A stretch of 32,653 bases of DNA, taken from the NCBI GenBank assembly GCA_002407925.1, contig DHPN01000023.1, forward strand, positions 1-32,653. Reading direction: 5' to 3'. This document shows positions 15,138 to 24,329 of this stretch, in pieces. This DNA is from Atopobiaceae bacterium UBA5363. GTDB taxonomy: Bacteria; Actinomycetota; Coriobacteriia; Coriobacteriales; Atopobiaceae. The notes beneath the pieces were generated by a model that saw only the letters and a list, made by a program, of their open reading frames with translations, ran no database searches and was not told the origin of the DNA. The stretch's first letter is position 1. Each line of letters begins with the position of its first letter. The translations under genes were made by a program, and so were the position numbers.

Positions 15138-15346
15138 AGTAGGACCTCCTGATGTCCTCTTTGTGCCGCTGTGTTGTTGTGCGTGCTGCATATGGTGTTC
15201 CTTGTGTGTAGTGCCGGTGCTACGTGCCGCGTGCGTTCAAACAAATATGTTGTGACTGCTGTTTCGTGCATGATCACGTGCCATAGGCTGTATCTCAGTA
15301 AACTATAGACCTCAAGTTAACATCAATATAGCTCCTAAAGCGAGTA

Positions 15347-15376
15347 ATAATTGCACAAGAGCACACCTCTCGTCAA
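15347..15376 (-). promoter_or_regulatory. Candidate ftsZ promoter in the 327-nt ftsQ-ftsZ gap
   Basis: The gap 15138-15464 is markedly AT-rich in its ftsQ-proximal half and holds no gene I can support. On the minus strand a TTGACG -35 (15371-15376) and an AATTAT -10 (15347-15352) are separated by 18 bp, with an upstream TG forming an extended -10. The start site would be about 200 nt before the ftsZ ATG, leaving a long leader. Further TATAGT-like -10 sequences near 15302-15307 lack good -35 partners. No strong terminator follows ftsQ. Confidence 0.5.
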
Positions 15377-15464
15377 TCATAAATTTAAAATGATGGAAAG
15401 TGCTGGTAGATGGTACTAAACAAGAAATGCAAAACAATAAATGTAAACCTTAGCTTTAATAATT

Positions 15465-16574
15465 CTAGGAAGAGGTGCCGCTTCCTGACTGCACATCCTC
15501 GCTATCAATCATGCGATAGGATGGGCTAGAGGTCACCCTCACATTGATGTATGTCAGACGATCTGGATACTTGTCAATGAGCGAGCTTATGATTGCTTCC
15601 TTTGTTCCGATCTCACTTGCAGATCCCAAGGAGATGCTGAGGCCATTGGAAAGCACGCAGCTCACGCTCGACGCGCTTGGGGCAGAGTAGCTGACGATTT
15701 GTGAGGAAAAGGACGAGGAGAAGTCGCTTTGGAAGCTTTCCACCGCAGTGATGGTATCGTCTGAGGCGGTCGACCCTGCTTGGGGGCTTACGCTCGACGG
15801 AACGTCCGTTATCAATATGACGCCCATCTGCTGTGCTTGGGCAAGCGCCGCATCATTGAAGCTCTCTCCATCGCCGACCTGAATCGAGAGAGGCTCGATC
15901 CAGATGTCGTCACTTCCCAAGCACCACGCAAGCTCGCCGGAGCTCATGGTGATAATCGCTTTTACGCTGCGCTCGCCTACACTGATCTTCAAAGTGTTGG
16001 GAAACTCACGTGTATAGCTTACCTCGCTGACCCAAGGATTGCGCTTGATGCGTTCCGCTATGCCCGCCTCATCGAAGTTGAGCAACGTCGATCCCTGATC
16101 CACGGCGGCAAGCTGCACGATGCTCTCAGAGCTCACATGCTCGGTCGCATCAGCCTCAACAGTGGTGATGGTAAAGACAGGCATGCGCGAGACGATAAAC
16201 AAGACTACGGCGCAGGCTGCGATGAGAGCCACAATGATGATGAAGACCCTTCCGATTGATTGGGCTTTCGGCAGCTTGGACTTGCCCTTTGCCGCTTGCT
16301 GGCGTTGGGCGCGCATCTGCTGCGCTGAAGCCACCATGAAGGGCGGCACTGTCGCCGCCCCATCGCTGGCCCCTCTTGGGGAGTTTCGTGGCACAGCCCT
16401 TTTCAACGTAGCTTTTTTGGTGAGGCGGCGGCCTTTTGCCCGCGTCTCCCCAACCTTCTTCTCTGTGCGCCTGAGGCGCGTTGCAGCCCCACGATCAGCG
16501 GCAAGGCCCCTCTGGGAAGTGCTCCTTGTTTTTGAGCGCGGCGTCGGCTTCTTATGTGTCTTGCGTTCTGACAT
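15465..16574 (-). CDS. ftsQ: Cell division protein FtsQ/DivIB
   Basis: A bitopic divisome protein that, with FtsL and FtsB-type partners, controls the septal synthase FtsWI. A very basic cytoplasmic tail of about 105 residues (Lys/Arg-rich) precedes one membrane helix near residues 110-128 (VFIIIVALIAACAVVLFIV). The outer POTRA domain follows (FTITTVEADATEHVSSESI, GSTLLNFDEAGIAERIKRNPWVSEVSYTREFPNTLKISVGER) and then the FtsQ beta domain. The ATG at 16574 follows GTAGGAGCC and lies 7 nt after the murB stop; 369 residues. An upstream in-frame start at 16625 lies inside murB and is less likely. C-terminal residues are Ser-rich. Confidence 0.93.
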   Translation of the reverse strand: MSERKTHKKPTPRSKTRSTSQRGLAADRGAATRLRRTEKKVGETRAKGRRLTKKATLKRAVPRNSPRGASDGAATVPPFMVASAQQMRAQRQQAAKGKSKLPKAQSIGRVFIIIVALIAACAVVLFIVSRMPVFTITTVEADATEHVSSESIVQLAAVDQGSTLLNFDEAGIAERIKRNPWVSEVSYTREFPNTLKISVGERSVKAIITMSSGELAWCLGSDDIWIEPLSIQVGDGESFNDAALAQAQQMGVILITDVPSSVSPQAGSTASDDTITAVESFQSDFSSSFSSQIVSYSAPSASSVSCVLSNGLSISLGSASEIGTKEAIISSLIDKYPDRLTYINVRVTSSPSYRMIDSEDVQSGSGTSS

Positions 16575-16581
16575 ATGGCTC

Positions 16582-17496
16582 CTACGCGGCAAAGCCAAGA
16601 AGCTTGACTTCAGGGCGCAATTCAATTCCAGAGTGGGCGAGCACGCCGTCGTGCATGCGTCGCATCAGCTCGATCACATCAGAGGCGCGTGCGTTGTCAC
16701 GGTTGACAATGAAGTTGGCATGCATCTCAGAGATCTGCGCTCCACCAACGGTGACTCCTTTGAGCCCGCAGGCCTCAATGAGCTTGGCCGCTGATGCGTC
16801 AGGGGGATTGCGGAAGACGGAGCCACAGCTCGGCAGCCCCATTGGCTGACGAAAGCGCCGCTTCGAGAGATATGCGTCCATCTCAGCGGCTATTGCGGAT
16901 TTCTCCTTGTGGGTGAGAACGAAGCTTACCTCCAAGATGATCTCAGAGGTGGGCAGAGAGCAGCTTCGATAGCCCCATTCTATCTGCTCCCCCCTACGGC
17001 GCCTCATACCCTCGCCGGGAACGAGCGTCACAACGTCTCGAACCAAAGAGCCAATCCATGTGTGCCGCGTGCCGGCATCCATCGAGACGGCGCCGCCCAC
17101 CGTTCCCGGGATGCCTACGAGAAACTCCATGCCGGACAGCTCGGCGGAAAGCGTCATCGAAACGAGGGCATTGAGCTGGGCACCGGCTCCTGCGGTAATG
17201 CATCCGTCATCTGCACGGCTCACTTTCGAGAACTCCTCACCCAGGGTGATCACGCATCCGCCGTAGCCGGCATCGGACACGAGAACGTTTGAGCCCTTCC
17301 CAAGCACAACCCACGGCACCTTCTCGTCGGCGAGGACAGAGAGTGTGCGAACGAGGGCTGGGTAGCTACGTGGCTTCACATAGAGGTCTGCTGGCCCGCC
17401 GATGCGATAGGTCGTATGGCGTGACAGGCGCTCCTCGCGTATGACCTCAGCGTCAACCTTTCCTGACAGAGCCATGTATGCATTGAAGACGCTCAC
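16582..17496 (-). CDS. murB: UDP-N-acetylenolpyruvoylglucosamine reductase
   Basis: NADPH- and FAD-dependent reduction of UDP-GlcNAc-enolpyruvate to UDP-MurNAc in the cytosol. Motifs: TTYRIGGPADLYV, the FAD-binding VLGKGSNVLVSD, GIPGTVGGAVSMDAGT, and the active-site region PSCGSVFRNP with Ser, then ISEMHANFIVN. The overall pattern resembles the short type I/II reductases of Gram-positive bacteria. The start chosen is GTG at 17496, one base after the murC stop, with GAGGAGG about 12 nt upstream; ATG at 17475 is a good alternative that shortens the protein by seven residues. About 304 residues. Confidence 0.96.
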   Translation of the reverse strand: MSVFNAYMALSGKVDAEVIREERLSRHTTYRIGGPADLYVKPRSYPALVRTLSVLADEKVPWVVLGKGSNVLVSDAGYGGCVITLGEEFSKVSRADDGCITAGAGAQLNALVSMTLSAELSGMEFLVGIPGTVGGAVSMDAGTRHTWIGSLVRDVVTLVPGEGMRRRRGEQIEWGYRSCSLPTSEIILEVSFVLTHKEKSAIAAEMDAYLSKRRFRQPMGLPSCGSVFRNPPDASAAKLIEACGLKGVTVGGAQISEMHANFIVNRDNARASDVIELMRRMHDGVLAHSGIELRPEVKLLGFAA

Positions 17497-17497
17497 G

Positions 17498-18910
17498 CTA
17501 GTTCCGTTCCTCCTCGTCACGCTCACGCATGGCAGCAAGAAATGCCGGACCGATCTGGGTGACATCGCCGGCGCCTTGCGTGATGACAAGGTCGCCCGGG
17601 CGGACGATACTCATGAGATGGGCAACGAGCTTCTTGCGGTTGGGGATATAGGCGACCTGGCTTACGCCGCCCGCCTGCGTCACCGAGGTGACGACTGTTT
17701 TGCCCGAGATGCCCGGTATCGGCATCTCCCCCGCTGGGAACACATCCATCACAAGCAGGACGTCCGCATCGTCAAAGGCATGGCCAAACATCTTGGCAAG
17801 CGCCTGCGTGCGCGTGTAGCGATGAGGCTGGAACACACAAATGATGCGTTTGAAGTCAAGATCCCGCGCCGCCTTCAGCGTCGCTGCAATCTCAGTGGGA
17901 TGGTGTCCGTAGTCATCGACAACCGTCACGCTATCGATGTCGCCTACATGGGTGAAACGTCGGTACGCTCCCCCAAACGACGAAAGGGCCTCAGCAGACG
18001 CATGCAGGTCCAAGCCAAGAGAGCCTGCCACGGCAAGCGCTGCGGTGGCATTGGCCATGTTATGGCGTCCCGGGCTTGCCTTCAGGCTCATATGGCAGAC
18101 GTCACCCTGAGGGGCGCGCACGTCGAAGTGGCTCTCTATGTGGTGGTGCGACGACGATGGCAGGCAGACGTAGTCATTGGCCTCGTCAAAGCCATAGGTG
18201 ACGACCTCGCGGCCAGTGGAGCGGGCCAGCTCTACGTAATGGGGCACGTCGCCGAAGATGACAATCGTCCCGTCGTCTCCGACCAAGGACATGAACTCGC
18301 AGAAGGTCTTTTCGATGTTTGCCAAGGTGCCGTAGTGGTCAAGGTGATCGGCCTCGATATTGGTGACGACAACCACGTCAGGATCAATGAAGAGAAACGA
18401 CCCGTCAGACTCATCAGCCTCGCATACGAAATAGCCGCCATCACCGTTACGTCCGTTCGTGCCATACTCCTCGACGATGCCGCCTATCAAAAATGAGGGG
18501 TCGAGATGCAAATGGTCGAGCATCGTTGCCACCATGGACGACGTTGTCGTCTTCCCATGGGTCCCCGCGACGGCAATGGTTGTGGCGCCATGGCCCAAAG
18601 CCGACAGCATCTTGGCTCGTGGCCACACCGGTATGCCCAGCTCGCGCGCGCGGATGAGCTCAGGGTTCGTCTCGGGGATCGCCGACGAGATAACGACCAC
18701 GTCAGGAGAGAACTCATCGATCGTCTGCGCCTTGTGACCTATCCGAACATCGATGCCGGCTTTCTCGAGATCCCGGACATAATTCGAACTTTTTAGATCA
18801 GAGCCTGTCACCTTGCAACCGCGCTCATGGAGCACGAGGGCAATGCCGCTCATGCCGGCCCCGCCAATACCAATGAAATGAGCGCTCGAAAAATCCGAGG
18901 TCTGTGCCAT
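17498..18910 (-). CDS. murC: UDP-N-acetylmuramate-L-alanine ligase
   Basis: Adds L-alanine to UDP-MurNAc with ATP, the first amino-acid step of lipid II synthesis. The N-terminal UDP-binding motif HFIGIGGAGMSGIA, the ATP P-loop AVAGTHGKTTTSSM (about residues 112-125), the metal-binding region CEADESDGSFL, the NIEADHLDHYG segment and VVDDYGHHPTEI mark a complete Mur ligase of 470 residues. The ATG at 18910 has AAAGAGGGG 6 nt upstream. A 150-nt non-coding gap separates it from murG; I see no convincing promoter or hairpin in that gap. Confidence 0.98.
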   Translation of the reverse strand: MAQTSDFSSAHFIGIGGAGMSGIALVLHERGCKVTGSDLKSSNYVRDLEKAGIDVRIGHKAQTIDEFSPDVVVISSAIPETNPELIRARELGIPVWPRAKMLSALGHGATTIAVAGTHGKTTTSSMVATMLDHLHLDPSFLIGGIVEEYGTNGRNGDGGYFVCEADESDGSFLFIDPDVVVVTNIEADHLDHYGTLANIEKTFCEFMSLVGDDGTIVIFGDVPHYVELARSTGREVVTYGFDEANDYVCLPSSSHHHIESHFDVRAPQGDVCHMSLKASPGRHNMANATAALAVAGSLGLDLHASAEALSSFGGAYRRFTHVGDIDSVTVVDDYGHHPTEIAATLKAARDLDFKRIICVFQPHRYTRTQALAKMFGHAFDDADVLLVMDVFPAGEMPIPGISGKTVVTSVTQAGGVSQVAYIPNRKKLVAHLMSIVRPGDLVITQGAGDVTQIGPAFLAAMRERDEEERN

Positions 18911-19060
18911 GAAAACCCCTCTTTGATTCAGAACTGCCTTATGTTGCTTTCCTTCTTTGCCTCTCTGTTACTTTAGCCGAATGCGGCCCCGACGCGCGCG
19001 CAACGCCTAAAGCGGAGTCGAATCAATGCATATCGACCGCATACAGGCCTGCGCAAGGGC

Positions 19061-20185
19061 TCAGCGACGCCCCACAGACTCAACGGCGTCCGCAAGCGTT
19101 GCAGCAGCGTTCGCCCCTCCCAGCGTTCGGGCTGCCGTGCGCATGGAGGCGCGGCGAGTGCTGTCATCAAGCAAGCCTAATACGTCATTCTCGAACTCTG
19201 CGGAGCCTATCGCGGAGTCATCGCAGATCACCGCGGCACCGGCGTCAGCCAGAAAATGAGCGTTGGTGTACTGGTGGTTCTCGGTGGCATAAGGATAGGG
19301 CACAAGCACAGAAGGCACAGCGAGGGCCGCAATCTCTGCAATGGACGATGCCCCAGCCCTCGAGAGCACCAAGTCGCACGCCGCCAGCGCATCGCCCATG
19401 TCCTGGATGTAGGCCATGAGCCTCCAGCGCATTGCCTCTGCGTCGCTCAGGCCCAAGGCATCACGGGTGGCCTCAAAGTCTCGCGCACCGGTGGAGTGTA
19501 TGACATATAGGCCATCGCGCGCCAGGAGCTTCTGCTTGAGTGCCGTGACGCCTTGGTTGAGATGCTGCGCCCCAAGGCTCCCGCCAAAGACGAGCAGCAC
19601 CTGCGCGTCTTGCGGCACGCCGAGTCGCGCTCGCCCTGCGGCCCGAGTGGCGGAGACGACGCTTTGGCGCACGGGGTTTCCTGTCAGGATAACTTTCGTG
19701 TGAGGGCCTACGTGGTCCTCGAAGGCCCTCTTTGCGGCAGGAAAGGACAGGCACAGTGTGTGTGCCCTCTTCGCACAGAGTTTGTTGGCAAGGCCAGGAA
19801 CCGAGTTCTGCTCATGCAGCACGTACGGGACACCATGGGCGCTACACCAGCGCAGCAGGGCCATCTCCACATAGGCTCCGAAGCCAACCGCCACATCTGG
19901 AGTCCCCTCACGCGAAAAGAAGCCCTCTACGCTGTGCTCGGCCGTATGCATGTGGGCAAGGGCGGTGAGGGCCGTCCAAGGGCGGCTGCGATCGAAGCCG
20001 GTGACCTTGATGGGGAAGAAGGGATAGCCGGCTTCCGGCACGAGCGTAGCCTCAAGTCGTGTCGGCTGACCGAAGAACTGCACGTCGTGACCACGGTCCG
20101 TCAGCTCTTCGGCCAAGGCGAGAGCCGGGTTCACATGGCCGGCCGTACCTCCTGCTGCGATTGCAATTCGTAAGCTATCTGCCAC
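19061..20185 (-). CDS. murG: UDP-GlcNAc:lipid I GlcNAc transferase
   Basis: A peripheral GT-B glycosyltransferase on the inner membrane face that converts lipid I to lipid II. The first glycine-rich loop IAAGGTAGHVNPALALAEEL starts about seven residues from the chosen start. The motifs VLHEQNSVPG, LVFGGSLGAQHLNQ, DLVLSRAGASSIAEIAAL and PSVLVPYPYATENHQYTNA are present. The GTG at 20185 follows GAGGGGAAG by about 7 nt and matches the usual N-terminal length; ATG at 20215 is an alternative. It overlaps ftsW by 11 nt. About 374 residues, normal for MurG. Confidence 0.96.
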   Translation of the reverse strand: MADSLRIAIAAGGTAGHVNPALALAEELTDRGHDVQFFGQPTRLEATLVPEAGYPFFPIKVTGFDRSRPWTALTALAHMHTAEHSVEGFFSREGTPDVAVGFGAYVEMALLRWCSAHGVPYVLHEQNSVPGLANKLCAKRAHTLCLSFPAAKRAFEDHVGPHTKVILTGNPVRQSVVSATRAAGRARLGVPQDAQVLLVFGGSLGAQHLNQGVTALKQKLLARDGLYVIHSTGARDFEATRDALGLSDAEAMRWRLMAYIQDMGDALAACDLVLSRAGASSIAEIAALAVPSVLVPYPYATENHQYTNAHFLADAGAAVICDDSAIGSAEFENDVLGLLDDSTRRASMRTAARTLGGANAAATLADAVESVGRR

Positions 20186-21755
20186 GTCTGCGCTTCCCCT
20201 CGCTTCTTTCGCCATAGTTCCTCGATGAGGCCTTCTCATGGGGCCGCAGTCGCTCAGCGGCATCAGGGCCCAAGTCTATCCTCTTCCGTCCATGCGCGTC
20301 GATCGTTATCCTCGCGCGAGACGCCAAAGAAGACGCTCTTTGCTCACCTGTGAGGTCCCTCCTGACCAAAGGGGTGGACGAAGAGCCCACAACACGCAGG
20401 TTGCGGTCATGGCGCTTAAAGCCGTCGCGCTCTAGGCTCGCTGAGCGAGGTGTCGGCTCACCGACGGGGCCAAGGTCGTCGACATCTTGCCTTGGATGCG
20501 CGCGAAAGGCAAGCGAGATGTCGGAGCGCCGGCGGTCGTAGTCTGTTTCCGTGAGATGCGACGAGCGAGAGACGGACACTGTGAGGCCGACGAGCATGAG
20601 ACACGAAATGATGGACGAGCCCCCATATGACAAGAAAGGGATGGGCTTGCCGGTGAGCGGTATGATTCCAAGCACGCCGCAGATGTTGACGAAGAGCTGA
20701 ATGACCAACATGGAAACGGACCCCGCCGCTATGAGACGGCCTGACAGGTCGGGAGCATAGCGGGCGATGCGAAAGCCCGCCCACAGGATCGCCGCGAAGC
20801 CCACAAGGACGCCGAGTGAGCCGATGAGCCCACACTCCTCACCGATCACAGCATAGATAAAGTCGTTATATGCCATAGGCAGGTAGGAGTACTTCTGGCG
20901 GCCAGAGCCAATGCCGACGCCGAGAAGACCGCCCGAGCCGAAGGCATAGAAGCCTTGTATGAGCTGATATCCTGTGCCATAGGGGTCGGCCCAGGGGTCG
21001 AGCATCGTCAGGATGCGCTGGCGCGAGTACTCATCGTGCATGGCATAGGCGAAAAAGAGCGCCAGGCCGACAACGATGATGAGGCCGATGAAGCGGCTTG
21101 GCACACCGGACAGATATAGCATCACCAGCAGCGTCGCGACACAGATCAGCGTTGTCCCCTTGTCTGGCTGCAGCAACACAAGGGCAAGGGGAATCACGAC
21201 ACCTACGAACATGAGCCGACAGAAGTGCTTCCAATCAAGCGTGGCTTCCTCAAAGTAGCGCTGGCACAGGTTTGCTACGGTAAGCACAACGGTAAGCTTT
21301 GCGAACTCTGACGGCTGCAAAGTGAACCCGGCAATCTGTATCCATCGCGTCGCCCCATAGGCGTCAGACCCCGACGACGTGAACATCACGAGCCCAAGCA
21401 GCAGCGTCGTGACGATCCAAGCCACGCTGAGCAAGCCGCCGCACCACAGGTGGTAGTCCTGTGAGGCAAGAAGGGCCGCAAGTCCAATGCCCACCGCCGC
21501 AAAGATGAGCTGACGCTGGAGGAAGTAGGCCGGGTTGTTGCCATATGCTTCGCTTGTCAGCGCAATGATCGAAGAGGCAGAGTAGATCATCAACAGGCCA
21601 AACGCCACGAGCGCGAAGACGGCGACGCATAGCACCAGTCGCGGGCGCTCGAAGCGCTCTGGGACGCCGAATATCGTTTTTGCCCTCTGCGCGGCCCTTT
21701 TCGCACGCCGGGATGAGGCCCTGGATGAGGCCCCGCTGCTGCGCCCACCAGGCAT
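20175..21755 (-). CDS. ftsW: Septal peptidoglycan polymerase FtsW (SEDS family)
   Basis: A SEDS-family glycosyltransferase that polymerises lipid II at the septum with FtsI. Ten or so membrane helices run from about residue 40 to 400. Family motifs include YSASS, TRWIQIAGFTLQPSEFAKL, PDKGTT, WADPYGTGYQLIQGFYAFGSGGLLGVGIG, DFIYAVIGEECGLIGSLGV and FLSYGGSSII. The 526 residues are longer than the typical ~400 because of a ~125-residue hydrophilic, Arg/Asp-rich C-terminal tail and a basic Ser/Arg-rich N terminus, both cytoplasmic. The ATG at 21755 lies 3 nt after the murD stop. Neighbour context selects FtsW over RodA. Confidence 0.95.
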   Translation of the reverse strand: MPGGRSSGASSRASSRRAKRAAQRAKTIFGVPERFERPRLVLCVAVFALVAFGLLMIYSASSIIALTSEAYGNNPAYFLQRQLIFAAVGIGLAALLASQDYHLWCGGLLSVAWIVTTLLLGLVMFTSSGSDAYGATRWIQIAGFTLQPSEFAKLTVVLTVANLCQRYFEEATLDWKHFCRLMFVGVVIPLALVLLQPDKGTTLICVATLLVMLYLSGVPSRFIGLIIVVGLALFFAYAMHDEYSRQRILTMLDPWADPYGTGYQLIQGFYAFGSGGLLGVGIGSGRQKYSYLPMAYNDFIYAVIGEECGLIGSLGVLVGFAAILWAGFRIARYAPDLSGRLIAAGSVSMLVIQLFVNICGVLGIIPLTGKPIPFLSYGGSSIISCLMLVGLTVSVSRSSHLTETDYDRRRSDISLAFRAHPRQDVDDLGPVGEPTPRSASLERDGFKRHDRNLRVVGSSSTPLVRRDLTGEQRASSLASRARITIDAHGRKRIDLGPDAAERLRPHEKASSRNYGERSEGKRRRGR

Positions 21756-21758
21756 ATG

Positions 21759-23285
21759 CTAGGCGCCCTTCCGCGCAACGATGTAGTCGGCAACGAGCCG
21801 CTTGAAGACGCGCCCGCGCTCCTCGAAGCCCTTGAACTCGTCAAAGCTCGAGCAAGCAGGGGACAAAAGAATCGTCTGGCCCGAGCGCGCGATACGCGTG
21901 GCTCGCTGAAAGGCATCAGCCATGTGCGACGCCTCCTCTATGAACAGCTCTGCCTTGAGGCGAGCACGCAGCTGCTCCACGGCTGCAGCGATGCGCGGCC
22001 CCGCCTCCCCATAGCAGATGACGGCAGCGCAGTCTCTGCAGACCACCTTCGCCAAATCAGATAAGTCTGTCTTCTTGTCGTGGCCGCCTGCCAGCAGTAT
22101 CACGCTCCCTGGCTCAAATGCCATGAGCGCCTTCTCAACCGCGTCGGTGTTCGTCGCCTTCGAGTCGTTCACAAATGCCACGCCGTCGCACTCGCCGCAG
22201 GGCTCAATGCGATGCTCGAGGGGAGAGAACTCAACGAGGTTGCGGCAAACGGACTGCTCGTCGCAGCCGAGCTCAAGGGCGATTGCCGCGGCGGCAAGCG
22301 CGTTTTCCACGTTGTGGTCGCCCTTTATCCGCAGCTCTTCTGCCTGGACGAGCTCATGCTCACGACCGTCGAGGCGCACGATGAGCAAGCCATCACGCGT
22401 GAAGGCGGCGTTTGGCCCTGTCGGGTCCTGTGACACATCGAGGGTACAGACGCGCAAGTGACGCGCGGCGAGATGGCCTGCTATCACGCGACAGGCAGCG
22501 TCGCTGTCAGAGACAATCGCAAGGTCGCTCGGCGTGAGATTTTGGAATATGCGCTCCTTGGCTTCCGTGTAGTTCTGGAAGCTGTGGTGCCACGCGAGGT
22601 GGTCAGCAGTGATGTTGAGCAGAGCGGCGACACGTGGGTGCAGCCGCTGGGAGCAAGCGAGCTGGAAGCTCGAGAGCTCTGCGACGAACCATTCGTCCGC
22701 ATCCCTGCCCTTGATGGCCGACGTTGCGAGATAGCCGATGTTGCCAACCGCAATCGCATCTTTGCCGGCCCCATGAAGGAGGGCTGTTGTGAGCGTCGTT
22801 GTCGTCGTCTTGCCGTTCGTCCCGGTAATGCCTACCCAACGATCGGGGCTCTCCCGCCAGGCGAACTCGGGCTCGCTGATAATCTCACGCGAGCAGGCGC
22901 GAGCACTGCAAAAGAAAGACGAGAACTCCGATATGCCCGGGGAGGATACCGTAAGGTCGTAGCTGCCCTCGACAACGTCGCAGCCAGCCATAACCTTGAC
23001 GCCAACCGACTCGAGGGCGCGGCTCTTGTCTCCCCTCTTTGAGGAAAGCCCGCCATACAGCGTCACCGAGCTCACCCGACCGCCAAGGCGAGCCGCGCAA
23101 TAGCGCGCGACATACTCGCCTGTCTTGCCCATCCCAAGCACGCAAACGTCACCAAGCCTGGTTTGATTCTCATCGCATTGAGTCACGTTGACTCTCGCCT
23201 TCCCTGCATCGCGCAACGGAGTTCGTCGCACCGCCTTACTCCCTATTAAAGACCAAGCAGCGCTGATTTGCTCGATCTTTTTCAT
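21759..23285 (-). CDS. murD: UDP-N-acetylmuramoyl-L-alanine-D-glutamate ligase
   Basis: Adds D-glutamate to UDP-MurNAc-L-Ala with ATP. The N-terminal Rossmann-like UDP site is CVLGMGKTGEYVAR, the P-loop is GITGTNGKTTTTTL, and later motifs are ELSSFQL, NITADHLAWH, LEHRIEPCGE, FVNDSKATNTDAVEKAL, LAGGHDKKTDL and LLSPACSSFDEFKGFEERG. The protein has 508 residues, about 45 more than usual; the excess is an N-terminal extension. The ATG at 23285, 12 nt after mraY, has AGAGAGGCAG just upstream. A GTG at 23186 would give a more typical length, so the start is uncertain. Confidence 0.96.
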   Translation of the reverse strand: MKKIEQISAAWSLIGSKAVRRTPLRDAGKARVNVTQCDENQTRLGDVCVLGMGKTGEYVARYCAARLGGRVSSVTLYGGLSSKRGDKSRALESVGVKVMAGCDVVEGSYDLTVSSPGISEFSSFFCSARACSREIISEPEFAWRESPDRWVGITGTNGKTTTTTLTTALLHGAGKDAIAVGNIGYLATSAIKGRDADEWFVAELSSFQLACSQRLHPRVAALLNITADHLAWHHSFQNYTEAKERIFQNLTPSDLAIVSDSDAACRVIAGHLAARHLRVCTLDVSQDPTGPNAAFTRDGLLIVRLDGREHELVQAEELRIKGDHNVENALAAAAIALELGCDEQSVCRNLVEFSPLEHRIEPCGECDGVAFVNDSKATNTDAVEKALMAFEPGSVILLAGGHDKKTDLSDLAKVVCRDCAAVICYGEAGPRIAAAVEQLRARLKAELFIEEASHMADAFQRATRIARSGQTILLSPACSSFDEFKGFEERGRVFKRLVADYIVARKGA

Positions 23286-23297
23286 CTGCCTCTCTGC

Positions 23298-24329
23298 CTA
23301 TTTGAGCTGAAAGTACAGCGCAAAGCCGAGGCTCGCAAAGGCCGCGGAGACGATCCAAAAGCGTATGACCACCTTGGTCTCGCTCCAGCCCTTCTTTTCA
23401 AAGTGATGGTGCAGCGGCGCCATCAAAAAGACGCGCTTGCCCGTGAAGTGAAAACTCACGACCTGGATGATCACCGAGAGGGCCTCGACGATGAAAAGGC
23501 CCCCCATGATGAGGGAGGTGATCTCCGTCTTCGTCAGCACCGCCAACGCCGCAAACGCCGCCCCCAAGGCCAGCGAGCCCGTGTCTCCCATGAAGATCTG
23601 AGCAGGATAGCAGTTGTACCAAAGGAAGCCGATCAGCGCCCCGGCGATTGAGGCAGCAAAAACGGCGAGGTTCACCTCGTCATAGGAGAAGGCGACCATT
23701 GCCATCATCAGCATCACGACAAGCACGCAGCCGCCTGCGAGGCCGTCAAGGCCGTCGGTCAGGTTGACGGCGTTTGACAGGCCGGCCATCAGAAGGAAGA
23801 CGAAAAACATGTACAGCCATGGAAGGTCAATCTGCACGCTGCCAACGTCTACCTGTGTGGTGAGCACACCGAGGTCGACCATGAGACCGCCTGGGAACTC
23901 AATGGTGGCCGGCGTGCCGCAGACATTGACGGCAACCAGGCAAAAAGCGACGGAAATCACAATGAGACCGATCATCTTTTGCGAGGGGGTGAGCCCCAAG
24001 GAGCGCTTGTGGGCAACAGACTCGATGTCATCCAGCAGCCCGAGGGAGCCTGTCAGAAGCGTTGCCGCGACGGCCAAGATCAGGTCTGCGCTCCAGTGCG
24101 CCTGGAAAGCGCATGAGACGAGCGCGCCGATTAAGATGACGATGCCACCCATGGTCGGTGTCCCCTGCTTGACGAGGTGCGTGCCTGGCCCATCGGCCCT
24201 GACCTGTTGGCCGACATGCTCCTTTTTCATCAGGCGTATGAAAAAGGGCATGAGCACGATCGTGACGGCAGCCGCCACGGCCACCGCTAAGAAGACACGA
24301 TAGGTCGGATAGCTAGGATCTCCTAACAT
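23298..24329 (-). CDS. mraY: Phospho-N-acetylmuramoyl-pentapeptide transferase
   Basis: An integral membrane enzyme that moves phospho-MurNAc-pentapeptide to undecaprenyl phosphate, making lipid I. About ten membrane helices in 343 residues. Conserved segments: KQGTPTMGGI, LGLLDDIE (aspartates), NAVNLTDGLDGLAGG, YNCYPAQIFMGDTGSLALG and MAPLHHHFEKKGWSE with the three-histidine motif. The ATG at 24329 shares one base with the stop of murF (TGATG), so translation is coupled. Confidence 0.98.
   Translation of the reverse strand: MLGDPSYPTYRVFLAVAVAAAVTIVLMPFFIRLMKKEHVGQQVRADGPGTHLVKQGTPTMGGIVILIGALVSCAFQAHWSADLILAVAATLLTGSLGLLDDIESVAHKRSLGLTPSQKMIGLIVISVAFCLVAVNVCGTPATIEFPGGLMVDLGVLTTQVDVGSVQIDLPWLYMFFVFLLMAGLSNAVNLTDGLDGLAGGCVLVVMLMMAMVAFSYDEVNLAVFAASIAGALIGFLWYNCYPAQIFMGDTGSLALGAAFAALAVLTKTEITSLIMGGLFIVEALSVIIQVVSFHFTGKRVFLMAPLHHHFEKKGWSETKVVIRFWIVSAAFASLGFALYFQLK

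Noticed and set aside
17441..18496. Long plus-strand open frame (351 codons) over murB/murC
   Set aside because: It is fully antisense to murC and the murB start, whose motifs are intact; high G+C codon bias readily produces such mirror frames.
18911..19060. Possible internal promoter or small gene between murG and murC
   Set aside because: TAAAGT-like and TATGCA-like hexamers occur but none has a -35 at acceptable spacing, and no frame with a ribosome binding site is present.
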